Below are positions 9,869 through 19,539 of a stretch of 51,382 nucleotides of DNA, in pieces. The notes below the pieces were generated by a model, which saw nothing but the letters and a program-made list of their open reading frames with translations, ran no database searches and was not told the origin of the DNA. Each line of letters begins with the position of its first letter. Position 1 is the stretch's first letter. A program made the position numbers and the translations under genes. The DNA comes from Moritella sp. PE36 (GTDB lineage: Bacteria > Pseudomonadota > Gammaproteobacteria > Enterobacterales > Moritellaceae): assembly GCF_000170855.1 (NCBI RefSeq), contig NZ_ABCQ01000031.1:1-51382 (forward strand). Direction: 5' to 3'.

Positions 9869-10513
9869 TTAGGCTTTACATACAATAACATGCACAAGTT
9901 TATCGACACTCTCACCAGTATTACTTAAGCCACGTTCAGTAAATTTATGGACACTTTCAATTTTAAAACCAACTTCGCGTAAAAGATGACAAGCACTAGA
10001 GTCATCATACAGTTCAAAACCATATTTCACGAAAGGAAGGTTTTTCATAAAATCTCGGTTTCCGAAAGCAATACAAAAAGTGCCAGAAGGCTTCAATACT
10101 CGTCGGATTTCAGAAAGATGTTCATAAGGTTTTTCCCAAAAATATATGGTGTGTACCGTAAACACCTTGTCAAAATAACCCGCTTCGAAAGGAAGTGCCC
10201 GTGAGTCACCACACTCAAATTTAGCAATCCCTTTTCTAACCTGAGTGTCATTAAGCCTATTAGCCTCGGCAACGAGCGCTGTTGAAATATCGATTCCCAC
10301 ATAATTAATGCCTTTGGCTTCTTGCAAAATTTCTTGTACGAATGCTCCATTACCGGGTCCAATTTCTAGCACCACGTTTTCGTCATTTAATTCTAATAGG
10401 TTTATACATTCTCGATTAAGATTATAGTTGGCTTTATTCATACTAATACCAACTTCAAGCGCTTTATCTCCGCTCGGACATCGAAGTTGAGATGCTAAAT
10501 GTTCGGGTTCCAT
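9869..10513 (-). CDS. Class I SAM-dependent methyltransferase
   Basis: A 214-residue cytoplasmic methyltransferase. SAM-binding motif I is VLEIGPGNGAFV (about residues 48-59), followed by YVGIDIS (acidic ribose-binding residue), FECGDSRALPF and the post-motif EIRRVLKPSGTF, the Methyltransf_11 pattern. The substrate cannot be told. GGAG lies 6 bases before the ATG at 10513. It is followed closely on the same strand by the HAD and PhzF genes. The upstream neighbour is a decayed second methyltransferase that is not an exact duplicate of this one. Confidence 0.85.
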   Translation of the reverse strand: MEPEHLASQLRCPSGDKALEVGISMNKANYNLNRECINLLELNDENVVLEIGPGNGAFVQEILQEAKGINYVGIDISTALVAEANRLNDTQVRKGIAKFECGDSRALPFEAGYFDKVFTVHTIYFWEKPYEHLSEIRRVLKPSGTFCIAFGNRDFMKNLPFVKYGFELYDDSSACHLLREVGFKIESVHKFTERGLSNTGESVDKLVHVIVCKA

Positions 10514-10545
10514 ATTGATCTCCTTTAAAAGCCATCAGCCAACGT

Positions 10546-11027
10546 TTATGCTCGCTTTACCGCAATCACAGAGAGAGTATGCCAATGCTTGATTTTTCCT
10601 ATGGCTGTTCGTCCTTTCTCATCACGTTCGTGAAATTCTATAATGTCAAACTCGTCAAACAAATTTAAAACTTGCTGTTTGTTCATGGGGTTTGTTGCAC
10701 TACGATACCCAGCAGCCCAGCTATCATTCACCCCCATAAAATCACCAGCAAACACACCATCTTGGGCTAAACTGGATGATATTTATCCATGTGTTTTGAA
10801 ACTCGCTAGGCTCGGCAAAATAAAGACTCGAATGAGCCAAAACCAGAAACTTGATAACCTAAATCACTCAGGTAATAAATATCACTTCCTGTCCCACAGC
10901 CACAACCCGTTACTGTTTTATAATTAGATGTGTTTAGCTTAACCGCGGATTCAGTGCTTGGTTTATGTTTACGCGTTAACGCCTTTTCGTAATATTGACG
11001 CCAAACATCTGCATTTTTTCCATGAAA
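10546..11027 (-). pseudogene. Decayed SAM-dependent methyltransferase
   Basis: Three frames together spell one methyltransferase. The N-terminal piece contains NADVWRQYYEKAL and then the SAM loop GCGCGTGSDIYYLSDLGYQV. It ends at a TAG near 10810, and no start codon is seen before an in-frame stop at 11028. The reading continues in a second frame (YFAEPSEFQNTW) and then in a third (SLAQDGVFAGDFMG) to the stop at 10546. The segment after motif I that should follow the nucleotide-binding Asp is missing, so there is an internal deletion as well as a frameshift near 10775-10782. The terminal third alone is still open, but it begins mid-domain and has no ribosome-binding site. Confidence 0.75.
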
Positions 11028-11167
11028 CTACTTATTTACTCTTGCTTAAGGCCATTATCATGATTCAAAGATCATAAAGTAATCGACTACTCAATGGACA
11101 TAAGAAATAGGGTTGAATCATTACTGTCTAATCTGTAATTCAAGGTTTGTCCTTATGATACTTACTG

Positions 11168-11794
11168 TTATTTTTGTGTAAGAATCATTGAACTGAAATA
11201 TATCATAGCAGTGCCCGAGAGCCTTTGAACCCAATTGCCCATTTTGGTATTTTTAGCCGATGATTTTATTTTATCTATTGCTAAGGTTACGCCGACAAAC
11301 CACATAAATATGATGCTGGCATGAATTGATACTAACGAAAATGCATTGAAATACGAGAAGTTGTCAGGAGATATGAATTGAGGAAAGGCCGCCAAGTAAA
11401 ACATCGACACTTTAGGATTTAGGATTTGAGTGATGAACCCTTCATTAAAATAGCCAACTCCGTTCTTCTTCGCGTTAATTTTTTTATTCGTGTCAGTATC
11501 ACTACTCGTTGTTTTATAAGAGCTAATAATTGCTTTTACACCAATATAAAACAAGTACCCTGCACCGAGTATTTTAATGATGAAAAACAACTCCGCAGAT
11601 TGCATCAATAATGCAGAAAAACCAAAAATGGAAAGCGCACCGTGAAAGAAGGTTGCGGTCGTTAATCCAAAAATATTCAGAAAGGAAGCACGCGGCCCCT
11701 GCGATGATGCCGTTTTTAAAATCAATACACCATTTGGGCCTGGTGATACAACTAAAAGTAACGCAATTAAGCTAAAAGCTAATATGTCATTCAC
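11168..11794 (-). CDS. LysE/RhtB family amino-acid exporter
   Basis: A 208-residue inner-membrane protein with about six hydrophobic segments. Family marks are the N-terminal VVSPGPNGVLILKTA, the YLFYIGVKAI end of helix 3, and FITQILNPKVSMFYLAAFPQFI. Members export amino acids or homoserine lactones; the substrate is unknown here. The start is GTG at 11794 with AAGGAG 9 bases upstream. Stand-alone gene between the decayed methyltransferase and the second PhzF gene. Confidence 0.88.
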   Translation of the reverse strand: MNDILAFSLIALLLVVSPGPNGVLILKTASSQGPRASFLNIFGLTTATFFHGALSIFGFSALLMQSAELFFIIKILGAGYLFYIGVKAIISSYKTTSSDTDTNKKINAKKNGVGYFNEGFITQILNPKVSMFYLAAFPQFISPDNFSYFNAFSLVSIHASIIFMWFVGVTLAIDKIKSSAKNTKMGNWVQRLSGTAMIYFSSMILTQK

Positions 11795-11881
11795 TATTAT
11801 TTACTCCTTTTTAGTGACTACAAAAATATTCCTTCAGTTATCAATATAACCTTACCGTATTTACCACCATACTCAATCCCC

Positions 11882-12637
11882 TTAAGCCTTCCTTTTCATC
11901 GCTTGAGCAGATAAGCGTATCGTGCTTTCATCTTTAAAACTTACTTCAAAGACGCCACCAGCAGAAGACAATTGACGCACTTTCAAGTTATGAGCGCTAA
12001 GTTTACTAAACCAAAACGGTGCTAGAGAGCACTGAGCAGAACCCGTTGCTAAGTCTTCAGGTATGCCGATACGAGGCGCAAAATATCTTAGCACATACTC
12101 GTAACTATCACTTTGAGCCGTTACGATTAGTGCGTGGTAATCGGCAAACTTTTCAAACCATGCATGATTTGGGATAAAGTCACGGACTGCTTGCTCTGAC
12201 TCTACAACTAAAACCAAATCTCTTGTCGCATAAACCTCAATTGGATCGATATTTAGCTCTTGGTAATCTATCCCGTGATGAATGAACTCAGGAGTCCACG
12301 CAGGAAGTTCCATTTGATAAAAACTATCCTGTTGGGTTATCTCAATATCACCATACTGACTTTGTAATAAAACCCTTTCCTCACCTGTCTTTTCTAAAAT
12401 TGCAGCCGCAGCACCCAGACTTCCGTGACCACATAGGTTTATTTCAGCCGTGTTTGAAAACCACCGGATTGAATAACCAAGAGCGTTTTCAACGATAAAA
12501 GACGTGACAGGTTGAGATAGGCTTCGAGTAATATTTAGTAGCTTTGAACTATCTAACCACTCATCGAGAAAAACGACGCCACATGGGTTACCTAAAGCTT
12601 GCTCACCGCAGAACACATCGTAAATATATTTCTTGAT
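11882..12637 (-). CDS. PhzF family protein, divergent, with no ATG at the natural start
   Basis: A second PhzF-fold protein with VFCGEQALGNPCGVVF, NLCGHGSLGAAAA and EDLATGSAQCSLA. At the position of the catalytic Glu (SETAF in the neighbouring paralogue at 8529) it reads PVTSF, so the Glu is replaced by Val. The family N-terminus KKYIYDVF is encoded in frame upstream of the first GTG (12616), but its first codon is ATC at 12637, 8 bases after AGGAG. Either ATC has replaced an ATG, a rare start is used, or translation begins weakly at GTG 12616, which would cut the first beta strand. Activity is doubtful. Confidence 0.7.
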   Translation of the reverse strand: MKKYIYDVFCGEQALGNPCGVVFLDEWLDSSKLLNITRSLSQPVTSFIVENALGYSIRWFSNTAEINLCGHGSLGAAAAILEKTGEERVLLQSQYGDIEITQQDSFYQMELPAWTPEFIHHGIDYQELNIDPIEVYATRDLVLVVESEQAVRDFIPNHAWFEKFADYHALIVTAQSDSYEYVLRYFAPRIGIPEDLATGSAQCSLAPFWFSKLSAHNLKVRQLSSAGGVFEVSFKDESTIRLSAQAMKRKA

Positions 12638-12858
12638 ATGAATATCTCCTAAAGTAAGATCATTTTATTTGTTGCTGCAATATACTTCCGTATCACCTCA
12701 TTGAATATAAATAACATCGAGTGACACTACCAACAAATAAGTAACAATGCCATTTATTGAGCGCACAAGTATTTCGCCTTTAGATAAGTTCTGATATTGC
12801 AAATTACCAACGCTCGTTGATGATACTTATTGTTCTCTATCAGTAAAATAGCAACTCA

Positions 12859-13887
12859 TCACTTTAAGTATTGATGCAATATTCCAGTCTCATTTAGTTC
12901 AACCTTTACGATTGCGCCATTGATTAATGTTAAGTTTGGTGGAACATGACCTATATCCAGGTCTATCATCACTGGAATCCCTATATCCATCAGGTATTTT
13001 TCCAATACCTCATAGTAGCTAAGGCTCTGATCACTTTTCGGTACAGCAGCTGCACTTCGACCGAGCAGCAACCCGCTGATACATGAGAACACGCCCCTAA
13101 ACTTCATGTTTAAAATTGTTCTGGCTAGCTCAGTTGGTGACATTTCAGCATTTTCTAGATATAAGACGATCCCCTCAGAGTAACGCTGCGATAGTCCTTT
13201 TAGATCTAAATACTCAGTTTCAAATAGATGAGACAGTGTATCCCAACACCCGCCAATTAATCTTCCCTCTATTGATGAACCAAATTCAGGTTTTACCAAC
13301 CACTTCCAGTTAGTTGGGGTATCAGGCATGATTCCAGAGGTTGGTTCTGTGACTATATCTGGCCAGCTACTCGCATATAATTTCGATTCAGTTTGCGAAA
13401 AAGATCCACCTATAGAAGTACTTAAATGCATAAGTGTATTAGCTGTTAAGGGATCATTAGCTTCGCTGGTTAAATCCATCAAATTTGAACAGTGTCCGGT
13501 AGCCCAGCTCAGTTTACTCGTGAAAACGGCAGCTATCGTACTCACGTCGGAAAATCCTAAGATCCATTTTGGCCGTACGGTTTGAAGTTTGGCAAAGTCT
13601 ATAAGCGGAAGGAGTTCAATCGCTAACTGCCCGCCCCAGGGAGGGTAGATAGCGTCAATCTCGTCATCCATAAGAAATGACATCAGCTCATCCGCACGTT
13701 TCTGTGCCGGTGCGCTTACGTGTTTTCTTTGCCCGTATAGACATTTACCTACAACCACATTAAAACCTCTAGATTCAAGGTTCTCTCGCACAACTCTAAA
13801 CCTGGCGTCATGTTTTTTTTCAATGCCTGATGAAAACGCAGTAATAGCGATAGTGCTACCTTGTTGTAGTGGTTTAGGATATTTCAT
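12859..13887 (-). CDS. S66 family LD-carboxypeptidase (MccF/LdcA-like)
   Basis: A 342-residue serine peptidase fold. Members cleave the L,D bond of murein tetrapeptides or act on microcin-like peptidyl nucleotides (MccF). The nucleophile elbow is GFSDVST (about residue 115), the second catalytic residue is in YLENAEMSP, and the histidine is in DIGHVPPN, so the Ser-Glu-His triad is complete. PPWGG is the usual oxyanion-side motif. There is no signal peptide, so it should be cytoplasmic. I chose the ATG at 13887 because GGGGAG lies 5 bases upstream; an in-frame GTG is at 13893. Whether it recycles murein or gives self-protection from a peptide antibiotic cannot be told. Confidence 0.87.
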   Translation of the reverse strand: MKYPKPLQQGSTIAITAFSSGIEKKHDARFRVVRENLESRGFNVVVGKCLYGQRKHVSAPAQKRADELMSFLMDDEIDAIYPPWGGQLAIELLPLIDFAKLQTVRPKWILGFSDVSTIAAVFTSKLSWATGHCSNLMDLTSEANDPLTANTLMHLSTSIGGSFSQTESKLYASSWPDIVTEPTSGIMPDTPTNWKWLVKPEFGSSIEGRLIGGCWDTLSHLFETEYLDLKGLSQRYSEGIVLYLENAEMSPTELARTILNMKFRGVFSCISGLLLGRSAAAVPKSDQSLSYYEVLEKYLMDIGIPVMIDLDIGHVPPNLTLINGAIVKVELNETGILHQYLK

Positions 13888-14001
13888 TAACACTCCCCGT
13901 AAATTTAGCCTTTAATCACAGTAAACATAAAAGCACTAAAATACAACACCTTACCAGAAACTATTCCATCAAATACAGAGCAAAGAACAAGCTCCAATGT
14001 A

Positions 14002-14376
14002 TCACCCTGAGGTAACAGCTTGACTTGGGAACGATATTTCCAAAACCAAACATTCTTGTTCACAAATAAACGGCCCATGAACTTCTCCGGGAGGACGACT
14101 TGCATAATCCCCTGCTTCTAACCAAATACCAAAAGCCACATCAAAAAGCCGACCAGATACTATGAATATTTCTTCCGGATAATCATGAGACTTACCACCA
14201 AACATTGAAGTATCAGCGCCCGCTTTGAATCGAGTTAAACGTGTGTAATCTCCTGTGACTTCATCCATCGATAAAGTTAATTGCTCAAGCTCACCGTTTG
14301 TATCCGCAATGACACTCCACTGGCTTTTATTCGCCGCAGCTAACGTATTCCAATACTGAATTGTACTTTTACTCAT
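14002..14376 (-). CDS. Cupin domain protein (ChrR-like cupin)
   Basis: A 124-residue single-domain cupin. Residues about 40-105 hold the two cupin motifs: HDYPEEIFIVSGRLFD (motif 1, with Glu) and SRPPGEVHGPF (motif 2 His). The metal-binding set resembles the ChrR C-terminal cupins, but there is no anti-sigma zinc domain. The start at 14376 has AAGGA 5 bases upstream; longer in-frame starts are less likely. Function unknown; a small-molecule dioxygenase or ligand sensor is possible. It lies between the LD-carboxypeptidase gene and the end of the Tc toxin locus. Confidence 0.75.
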   Translation of the reverse strand: MSKSTIQYWNTLAAANKSQWSVIADTNGELEQLTLSMDEVTGDYTRLTRFKAGADTSMFGGKSHDYPEEIFIVSGRLFDVAFGIWLEAGDYASRPPGEVHGPFICEQECLVLEISFPSQAVTSG

Positions 14377-14733
14377 GACTATCCTTGTTCTATTTAACGC
14401 TTTAATTATCAAAGTTAAACATAACATTAGCTCTAACTTATTGATAGTAAATAACTATTGTTATCACGCTTAGAACATTATAAATTCACTTTTAGCATGA
14501 CATCTAAATAAGACATATTAGCTTAGGTGTTTCCCCTACCATTCAACAAGTACAGTGATGTGGTTTAATTCTATAGGACACCTCTAAAAGCATTTAAGTA
14601 TAATGTCAATTAGAAGTGATATTATTCCGTTAACCTTACCGAATCACATGAAATGTAAGCCTATTACTTACATAATAGGCTTACATTTATCATCCAAAAG
14701 AAGGAACTATTCGTTAAGTCAGGTGACATCGCA
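14377..14733. other. Intergenic spacer at the 3' end of the Tc locus
   Basis: 357 bases without a gene. Apart from the large palindrome at 14651-14688 I see only AT-rich sequence, presumably holding the promoter of the cupin gene. Confidence 0.6.
14651..14688. terminator. 16-bp perfect palindrome, probable terminator of the Tc operon
   Basis: A perfect inverted repeat (14651-14666 and 14673-14688) with a 6-nt loop, 46 bases past the stop of the TcB gene. The T tract is short on both strands (three T), so it may be a bidirectional or inefficient terminator. Confidence 0.55.
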
Positions 14734-17700
14734 TTACCGACCTAATGAGTGCCCACTATCTAAGTAAGTATCGTTTTCATCCTCACTGACAACAAACCAA
14801 GGAGTTACTGTCGAACGACGTAAAAACCCTTTGGCCGTAATTACCTGATATTCACGCCCTAAAGGATCATAACAGTGAGTATCACTGTACAAATCACCTC
14901 TTGCACTGTCATCACTCACATAGTTCCAATCATTCAAGAAGTAAGGTTGATAGCTCCGTATTGGCAATCCTTTACTGTTATATTCAGTTCGTCCGGAAAC
15001 CGCCCAACGAAACTCACTGGGTTTAACTGTAGGTGTTTTACCTTCGACCACCTCCAAACTACCATCATCCTGACGTACCCATGAATCCCCGTTTTCAAAA
15101 CGTACTGCCGTTTGTAATGACCGACCAAACCCATCACTCATTTGTATCGTCTGGCGCAACTGCTGCTCTGGATCCTTATCATAACGGTCCGTCACCACGC
15201 CCAAACCATGAGGTGGTATACGCGGTGTTTGTGAAAATAGGTCAGATAACGTATTTTGTAACGATTCTTGGATATCGTTTCTTTCTATCCAACGACGATA
15301 AGCTAAAGCACAAACGTAACAATCTTCAGTGACAGCATTCGCATCACGCAACGCTGACCACGTCATACTATCACCAACCTCCTTCAACTGCGCATCTGTA
15401 ACTCTGTACATCCAACTGTCCGGAATACTTACCTGAAAACTTGCTACAGGGATCCCGGGAACGAGTATTAATGCCGTATCAATGCTAGTTGGCACCTCAA
15501 AGTCTTTACTAGAGTAACCAGTTTTAACACCATTCTCCGTTCCTGAGAAGCGAGCTGACGTCACTCGTCCCAATGCATCAAATGTCGCATAGTGATTATT
15601 ATTTTGAGTGTCATTTATTTCATATGGTGCAAGAAAACGATAATCATATTTAGCATTAACAGTGAGTCCAATCGCATCGGTGACTTTCGTTACAGCACAA
15701 TAATGTGCATCCCACGTAATTTCCGTCTTGCCTGTAAGTAATGAACTTTGTTGGTTTTTGACTCGGTAGAATTGATCAACATCATGATACTCAGTATAAC
15801 CTCGGCGTGCAGCCCATACTGTGTGTTCCTGATGCTGAGAGTCTGCACCTGTATCCGTAGAAAAAGATGGGACTACAACAGGTATATAACCGGCGTCTTC
15901 TAACGTTTTATTCAAATCATCCAGATCTAATTTGTCCTTAAACACAGTTAAATCTTGTTCCGTTAACTCTGCCGTTTCAATATAGGCAACAAAGGGTGGA
16001 AAAGTCGCATTTTCAATACCTTGTTCCATCGGTAAATATTGTGTGCGCTGATGACCTGAATAACTTGTATCACTAGATGTAATTAATGAAAAACTGCCAC
16101 CATTATCAAGAAAATCTTCTAAATCAAAATCTTTTGCTATAGCTTGCTCATATTCCCACACATCACTTCGAGCAATATCCGGGACACCTAATATAAATTC
16201 ATGAATATCAGTAAAATGATGTACCGATTGACGCTGACGAGTGAGTCTAAGCATCTGTTGTTGCTCATCACAGCTACTGTTAAATTGATTTTCTGTAATA
16301 CTCGTTGGATATAAACTTTGGTCTGCACTAGCACGACGCGGATAAGCAATACTCACACTATCTATCGGTATCCCCCAGGCATCACTCGCGAGTAAAATTT
16401 GTTGGCTGCATTGTGGATCATTTTTTATTCGTTCATACAGATAGCTACGGCTTTCAATTTCACTCACCCAAGCAAAAGGTTCGTCAGTAGCGGCACCCTC
16501 AATCATTCTAACTTGAATACGATGATCAGATACAGAATACGGTGACTTAGTTGTACCATCTTCACCATATACTTCATTACGTAGCAATTGACCTTTAAGT
16601 GCACGTTGTAACCAATAAGTTTGCTGATCCGTCAGCAATATCTCATTATCAATACCAGTCGTGTCATCAAATTCAGTATATCTATGCGTGAATATTGGGT
16701 ACGCGTCACTGTCTTCGTTCCAATATTCCAAGTGAAATTGCTTATCAATGTCCTCAATGCCCGTAGCAAACCAACTCACTTCACGTGCAGGATGCTGTGT
16801 TGGCATCTCACCTCCGACTCCTTGAGCAAACGTATCGGTATCTGTCTGCGTTACCCGACCAAATCCTCTGAATTCTCGCTCTTTACCATCCCAACAACCA
16901 TGCGCATATTGCTGTCGGCTGGTCAATTTATTACAGGTAATCTCATCCAACACTTCGGTACGCCATAATAAATGAATCGAAAATGGCAGGTGGCTACTCA
17001 GTGTGTTACCGCTCTCTTTGGCCTTTTTCTTATCGTCTAGCCAAAATTGAGCTGAACTGCGATAAAACAGTGATGTTTCTTTCCCCATATTATTATTGAC
17101 TGTATTCAGCAACCAGGGCTTATCTGTTGCGAAATCAAGACGCCAATGGCGAGGTTCCATATGCGGTACTGTCAGTATGCAACTCGAAACCCCTAACCCT
17201 TGCGTATCCGCTATCTGCAATTGACAGGTATTATCAAATATCACGCCGTCCGGAAGAGCAATTGTAACCGACTCGCTAAACTTATTGCCGCTATTGTTAA
17301 TAAACAATTCAAGGCGAGTGCTGTGCGCATAAATAATATCCGTTGTACCAGAACCATCAATATCCGCTAAATAAACCTGTTCAGGATTAAACATGTCAGT
17401 CTCAGGACTAAATCCTGGCAGCTTAACTGGTTGACCAAAATGGCCATTACCTAAATTAGGCCAGCATGTTACCTCTGTGGCAGAAATATCAGCCAAATGC
17501 TGTTGACCTGAACCTAATAAGTCAGCAAAAACCACCAGCCGTCTTTCATCTCGGCCCCAAATAGGTAATGTGATACCCGCTAATTGTTCAACAATATGAC
17601 TCTGAGCCCAGCCAGTTCTCTCATTCGCATAAAGCCGTACACTGCGTGGCCCAATCATAACCAAATCAGCAAGCCCTGAACCAGTTAAATCAGCCAATTG

Positions 17701-19281
17701 TGCCTGAGGATGAAAGTATTCAGTAGGAAGTGTTGATAACGGAATAAACGATGACCACTGCCCATCCGATGCCATGCTATGAAAACCATTCACACCCGCA
17801 GAGGTTATTAACCAATCTAGCTTACCATCACCATTAAAATCGAGTAAAGAAGCACTACCTTGCAAGGCGGGGATCTGGGGTAAACATGTCATTACATCAT
17901 AATCGACTGCATTAGCGTCACCGTCACCGCGAATTGGCGCTCGGTACCACCACGCATCAGGACCATCTTGATAAAGGATCCCAGGTAACCCTTCGCCATA
18001 TAGATCAACCAATTGATATGGCTGGTATTGATTTAACTTTTTCAGTTGAGGCATTTCTTCCCAAGCCCCACTCGGTATATCATGAGCATGATCTCGATCT
18101 AACCGTTGATAATCCAACTCTAAAGGAGGTAATTGAGCGGGCTTCTTGCCGTTTTCATGGGCTAACTGACGGGCAGACGTCAATGTACTGGCTCTGCTAT
18201 TCAGATCGTAAGTTAATATAAGACGCGATACCAAAGCAGGTACTTCATCAGCCAAGCTGACGTTAACCGAACCAGCAGATAATGCTTGCAAACGATGATA
18301 CATGAGTACTTGTTGACACAAACGACGCGTTCGGATCTCAAAGCCGTATTCAAAACGAGAAAAGCAATCCGGCCGAACCATCCAGTTTGTTGCATTAGGA
18401 TAAAATTCAGGCACATCATTAATGCTGCTGGAACTCGCCCCATAATCGAACACTAAATGAAACAACCACTGATCATCATCAGGTGCCGCACTCAACGAAA
18501 AAAATGCTGGCGATGAAGTTATATTTCCATAATTAACCTGTTTTAAATATCGTTGTGCACTGCTTGAAGACAGCTTATCAATTTCAACCTGATCACAGCC
18601 ATTATCATCTTCTTCTTTATATTGATAATAAATATGTTCACCGCTAGGCGTTACACTTTCTTCCAGTAACCATTGAGCGATCTGTTCTGGTTTATCTGGA
18701 TTCGCCACACGAGCCTGACTATTTTTACCAAACAAATGCACTTCGCCATTTGCAGTATATAATACCCAAAATGGTTGACATGGGCTCTCGTCAACTGCTT
18801 TATTATCTGCGTTATTACTTGTTGATTTTGGCTCCCAGTATTCCAACTGACTAAAATCACCTATAATACGCGGTTGATAACGAGAGACTTGCCAATCACT
18901 CCCCAAGTCACTTCCCTGTAATACATTTTTCACTTCTTGAATTGGCACCTTGTTATTTACAACCGCATTTAACACTTCCCCAGATGGGCCTAAGAAAGTG
19001 TCTTCTCCTGCGTAATTAGGCACTCCTTTTGATGTCCTGAGGCTGATTGACATCGTGCCACATTGCCAACCAATACCAAAATGGCTATTACCACCACTAC
19101 TACTGTAAGATAAACCCAGCGCAGGTGCGTTACCACGTCCAGCTGAAATTGGCAGCGGTATCGATAACGACGCCATCCCTGTAGGACCACCCGCGGTCAG
19201 TGTTTCACCCATACCATTGATAGTGCCCCCTCCTTTCGGTAGTGACGGCGTTTGTAACTGAACCTTATCTGTGCTTTGCAT
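14734..19281 (-). CDS. tcaC: Tc toxin component B (TcaC/TcdB-like, SpvB domain)
   Basis: The B subunit of an ABC toxin. It forms most of the hollow cocoon and the beta-propeller that docks on the TcA pentamer. The 1515-residue protein opens with the hallmark SpvB region, LQTPSLPKGGGTINGMGE and GRGNAPALGLSYSSSGGN (about residues 9-70). FG-GAP/VCBS-like segments follow (LLDFNGDGKLDWL, QLADLTGSGLADLVM, YLADIDGSGTTDI), then the TcdB middle domains with YNSKGLPIRSYQPYFLNDW near the C-terminus. The length matches known TcB proteins. I chose the ATG at 19281 (GGAG, 5 bases); the longer frame starts inside this ribosome-binding site. It is last of the A-C-B set on this strand and has no fused C component. 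Confidence 0.95.
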   Translation of the reverse strand: MQSTDKVQLQTPSLPKGGGTINGMGETLTAGGPTGMASLSIPLPISAGRGNAPALGLSYSSSGGNSHFGIGWQCGTMSISLRTSKGVPNYAGEDTFLGPSGEVLNAVVNNKVPIQEVKNVLQGSDLGSDWQVSRYQPRIIGDFSQLEYWEPKSTSNNADNKAVDESPCQPFWVLYTANGEVHLFGKNSQARVANPDKPEQIAQWLLEESVTPSGEHIYYQYKEEDDNGCDQVEIDKLSSSSAQRYLKQVNYGNITSSPAFFSLSAAPDDDQWLFHLVFDYGASSSSINDVPEFYPNATNWMVRPDCFSRFEYGFEIRTRRLCQQVLMYHRLQALSAGSVNVSLADEVPALVSRLILTYDLNSRASTLTSARQLAHENGKKPAQLPPLELDYQRLDRDHAHDIPSGAWEEMPQLKKLNQYQPYQLVDLYGEGLPGILYQDGPDAWWYRAPIRGDGDANAVDYDVMTCLPQIPALQGSASLLDFNGDGKLDWLITSAGVNGFHSMASDGQWSSFIPLSTLPTEYFHPQAQLADLTGSGLADLVMIGPRSVRLYANERTGWAQSHIVEQLAGITLPIWGRDERRLVVFADLLGSGQQHLADISATEVTCWPNLGNGHFGQPVKLPGFSPETDMFNPEQVYLADIDGSGTTDIIYAHSTRLELFINNSGNKFSESVTIALPDGVIFDNTCQLQIADTQGLGVSSCILTVPHMEPRHWRLDFATDKPWLLNTVNNNMGKETSLFYRSSAQFWLDDKKKAKESGNTLSSHLPFSIHLLWRTEVLDEITCNKLTSRQQYAHGCWDGKEREFRGFGRVTQTDTDTFAQGVGGEMPTQHPAREVSWFATGIEDIDKQFHLEYWNEDSDAYPIFTHRYTEFDDTTGIDNEILLTDQQTYWLQRALKGQLLRNEVYGEDGTTKSPYSVSDHRIQVRMIEGAATDEPFAWVSEIESRSYLYERIKNDPQCSQQILLASDAWGIPIDSVSIAYPRRASADQSLYPTSITENQFNSSCDEQQQMLRLTRQRQSVHHFTDIHEFILGVPDIARSDVWEYEQAIAKDFDLEDFLDNGGSFSLITSSDTSYSGHQRTQYLPMEQGIENATFPPFVAYIETAELTEQDLTVFKDKLDLDDLNKTLEDAGYIPVVVPSFSTDTGADSQHQEHTVWAARRGYTEYHDVDQFYRVKNQQSSLLTGKTEITWDAHYCAVTKVTDAIGLTVNAKYDYRFLAPYEINDTQNNNHYATFDALGRVTSARFSGTENGVKTGYSSKDFEVPTSIDTALILVPGIPVASFQVSIPDSWMYRVTDAQLKEVGDSMTWSALRDANAVTEDCYVCALAYRRWIERNDIQESLQNTLSDLFSQTPRIPPHGLGVVTDRYDKDPEQQLRQTIQMSDGFGRSLQTAVRFENGDSWVRQDDGSLEVVEGKTPTVKPSEFRWAVSGRTEYNSKGLPIRSYQPYFLNDWNYVSDDSARGDLYSDTHCYDPLGREYQVITAKGFLRRSTVTPWFVVSEDENDTYLDSGHSLGR

Positions 19282-19332
19282 AAATACTCCATATAGGCTC
19301 AAATAGAGCTTAACTGAAAAATGAATATATAA

Positions 19333-19539
19333 TTAATGGATAGTAGAATTGATGGGCAGACTAACGTTACTTAATGTCTTTAATAACTCATGTTGTTTGA
19401 ATAGTGAGTCTGCATTAGGAGAAATGAGCGTAAATGTTGAATTAATATCCAATCCTGCAAATGATAAATCAGGGCGACGATTATTAAGCGGGTCCGCATG
19501 GTTGGTTCGTTTTCGTTGATTCGAGATACTCGATCTCAT
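19333..19539 (-). CDS. Small ORF inside the Tc locus, unknown
   Basis: A 68-codon frame beginning MRSSISNQRKRTNHADPL with AGGGA 6 bases before the ATG, ending 51 bases before the TcB start. The N-terminus is basic and the rest is mixed polar/hydrophobic with no signal peptide or transmembrane helix. I recognise no family. Position and ribosome-binding site favour a real gene (possibly a chaperone, holin-independent release factor or regulator), but chance cannot be excluded. Confidence 0.45.
   Translation of the reverse strand: MRSSISNQRKRTNHADPLNNRRPDLSFAGLDINSTFTLISPNADSLFKQHELLKTLSNVSLPINSTIH

Noticed and set aside
13905-14105. Minus-strand 66-codon frame overlapping the cupin gene
   Set aside because: It shares codons in another frame with the well-supported cupin C-terminus and has no recognisable product.
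9344-14376. Chromosomal integron cassette array
   Set aside because: The gene types fit, but several gaps are only 14-45 bases, too short for attC sites, and I could not find a repeated GTTRRRY/RYYYAAC structure between genes. An isolated GCCCAAC near 36733 is not enough.
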